A DNA stretch of 64,000 nucleotides from Tolypothrix sp. PCC 7712 (GTDB lineage Bacteria > Cyanobacteriota > Cyanobacteriia > Cyanobacteriales > Nostocaceae), in assembly GCF_025860405.1 (NCBI RefSeq), contig NZ_CP063785.1, positions 2,852,001 through 2,916,000 of the forward strand. The letters are read 5' to 3'. The translations under genes were made by a program, and so were the position numbers. Below, piece after piece: positions 63,972 through 64,000 of this stretch. Under the pieces are notes generated by a model. The model did not search any database and was not told the origin of the DNA. It saw only the letters and a program-made list of their open reading frames with translations. Positions within the stretch are counted from its first letter, which is position 1; the number at the start of each line of letters is the position of its first letter.

Positions 63972-64000
63972 TTTCGTTTAACCTGAACTTCCCCCGGTGC

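Overview
The window looks like chromosome of a filamentous, heterocyst-type cyanobacterium (Nostocales; Nostoc/Anabaena/Calothrix-like). The evidence is many HIP1 palindromes (GCGATCGC), runs of 7-bp repeats (TCATTTG type), small hairpin repeats, two-component hybrid kinases, and close resemblance of most proteins to that group. The genus cannot be fixed from sequence alone.

Layout. 1-23.3 kb is ordinary chromosome: a PutA-like dehydrogenase (cut by the window edge), an HD protein, fabG, an M4 protease, a WecA/TagO-like transferase, CIRCE-controlled groEL, aroB, a stressosome-like Rsb signalling cluster with two hybrid kinases and a response regulator, an MprF-like lysyltransferase, an esterase, an SMR exporter, a Rieske-containing amine-oxidase-fold enzyme and a TetR regulator. 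61.78-64 kb is chromosome again: tRNA-Arg(CCG), a cysteine desulfurase and a small secreted protein.

24144-61778 is one large mobile element of about 37.6 kb: a type V-K CRISPR-associated transposon (CAST). One end carries tnsB-tnsC-tniQ. The other carries a divergent MerR-type repressor (cvkR), cas12k, the tracrRNA, a four-repeat CRISPR array and, outside the array, a truncated repeat followed by a 17-nt guide. That guide matches the adjacent tRNA-Arg gene next to a GTG PAM, and the element ends 62 bp from the PAM. So the sequence shows both the machine and the address it used. Both ends carry matching inverted TnsB-site arrays beginning TGTCGATTGCC. A remnant of a second, older CAST end lies 2 bp outside the left end, suggesting repeated use of the site.

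Inside the CAST are: a duplicated, decaying copy of the tnsC-tniQ block (a second intact tniQ, a tnsC pseudogene and a further tniQ scrap); a TnsC-like ORF with a duplicated Walker-A segment; an IS701-family insertion with TTAG duplications; and a defence-type cargo. The cargo is a TIGR04255 cluster, hsdM, a 1486-aa NACHT/14xWD40 STAND protein, hicAB, hsdR/hsdS, and a CHAT-STAND/STAND-TM pair. The hsdS gene is split by a second, nested Tn7-like element (44521-49412) that encodes only a TnsA-TnsB fusion, TnsC and TniQ. It has TGT/ACA ends and perfect GTGAC duplications, and removing it restores hsdS in frame. Cas12k carries an unusual in-frame insertion of about 75 residues.

How it fits together: cvkR probably represses cas12k; Cas12k, tracrRNA and the separate guide find tRNA-Arg genes; TniQ, TnsC and TnsB do the insertion; array spacers would send the element elsewhere; and the cargo would protect or stabilise the host and element.
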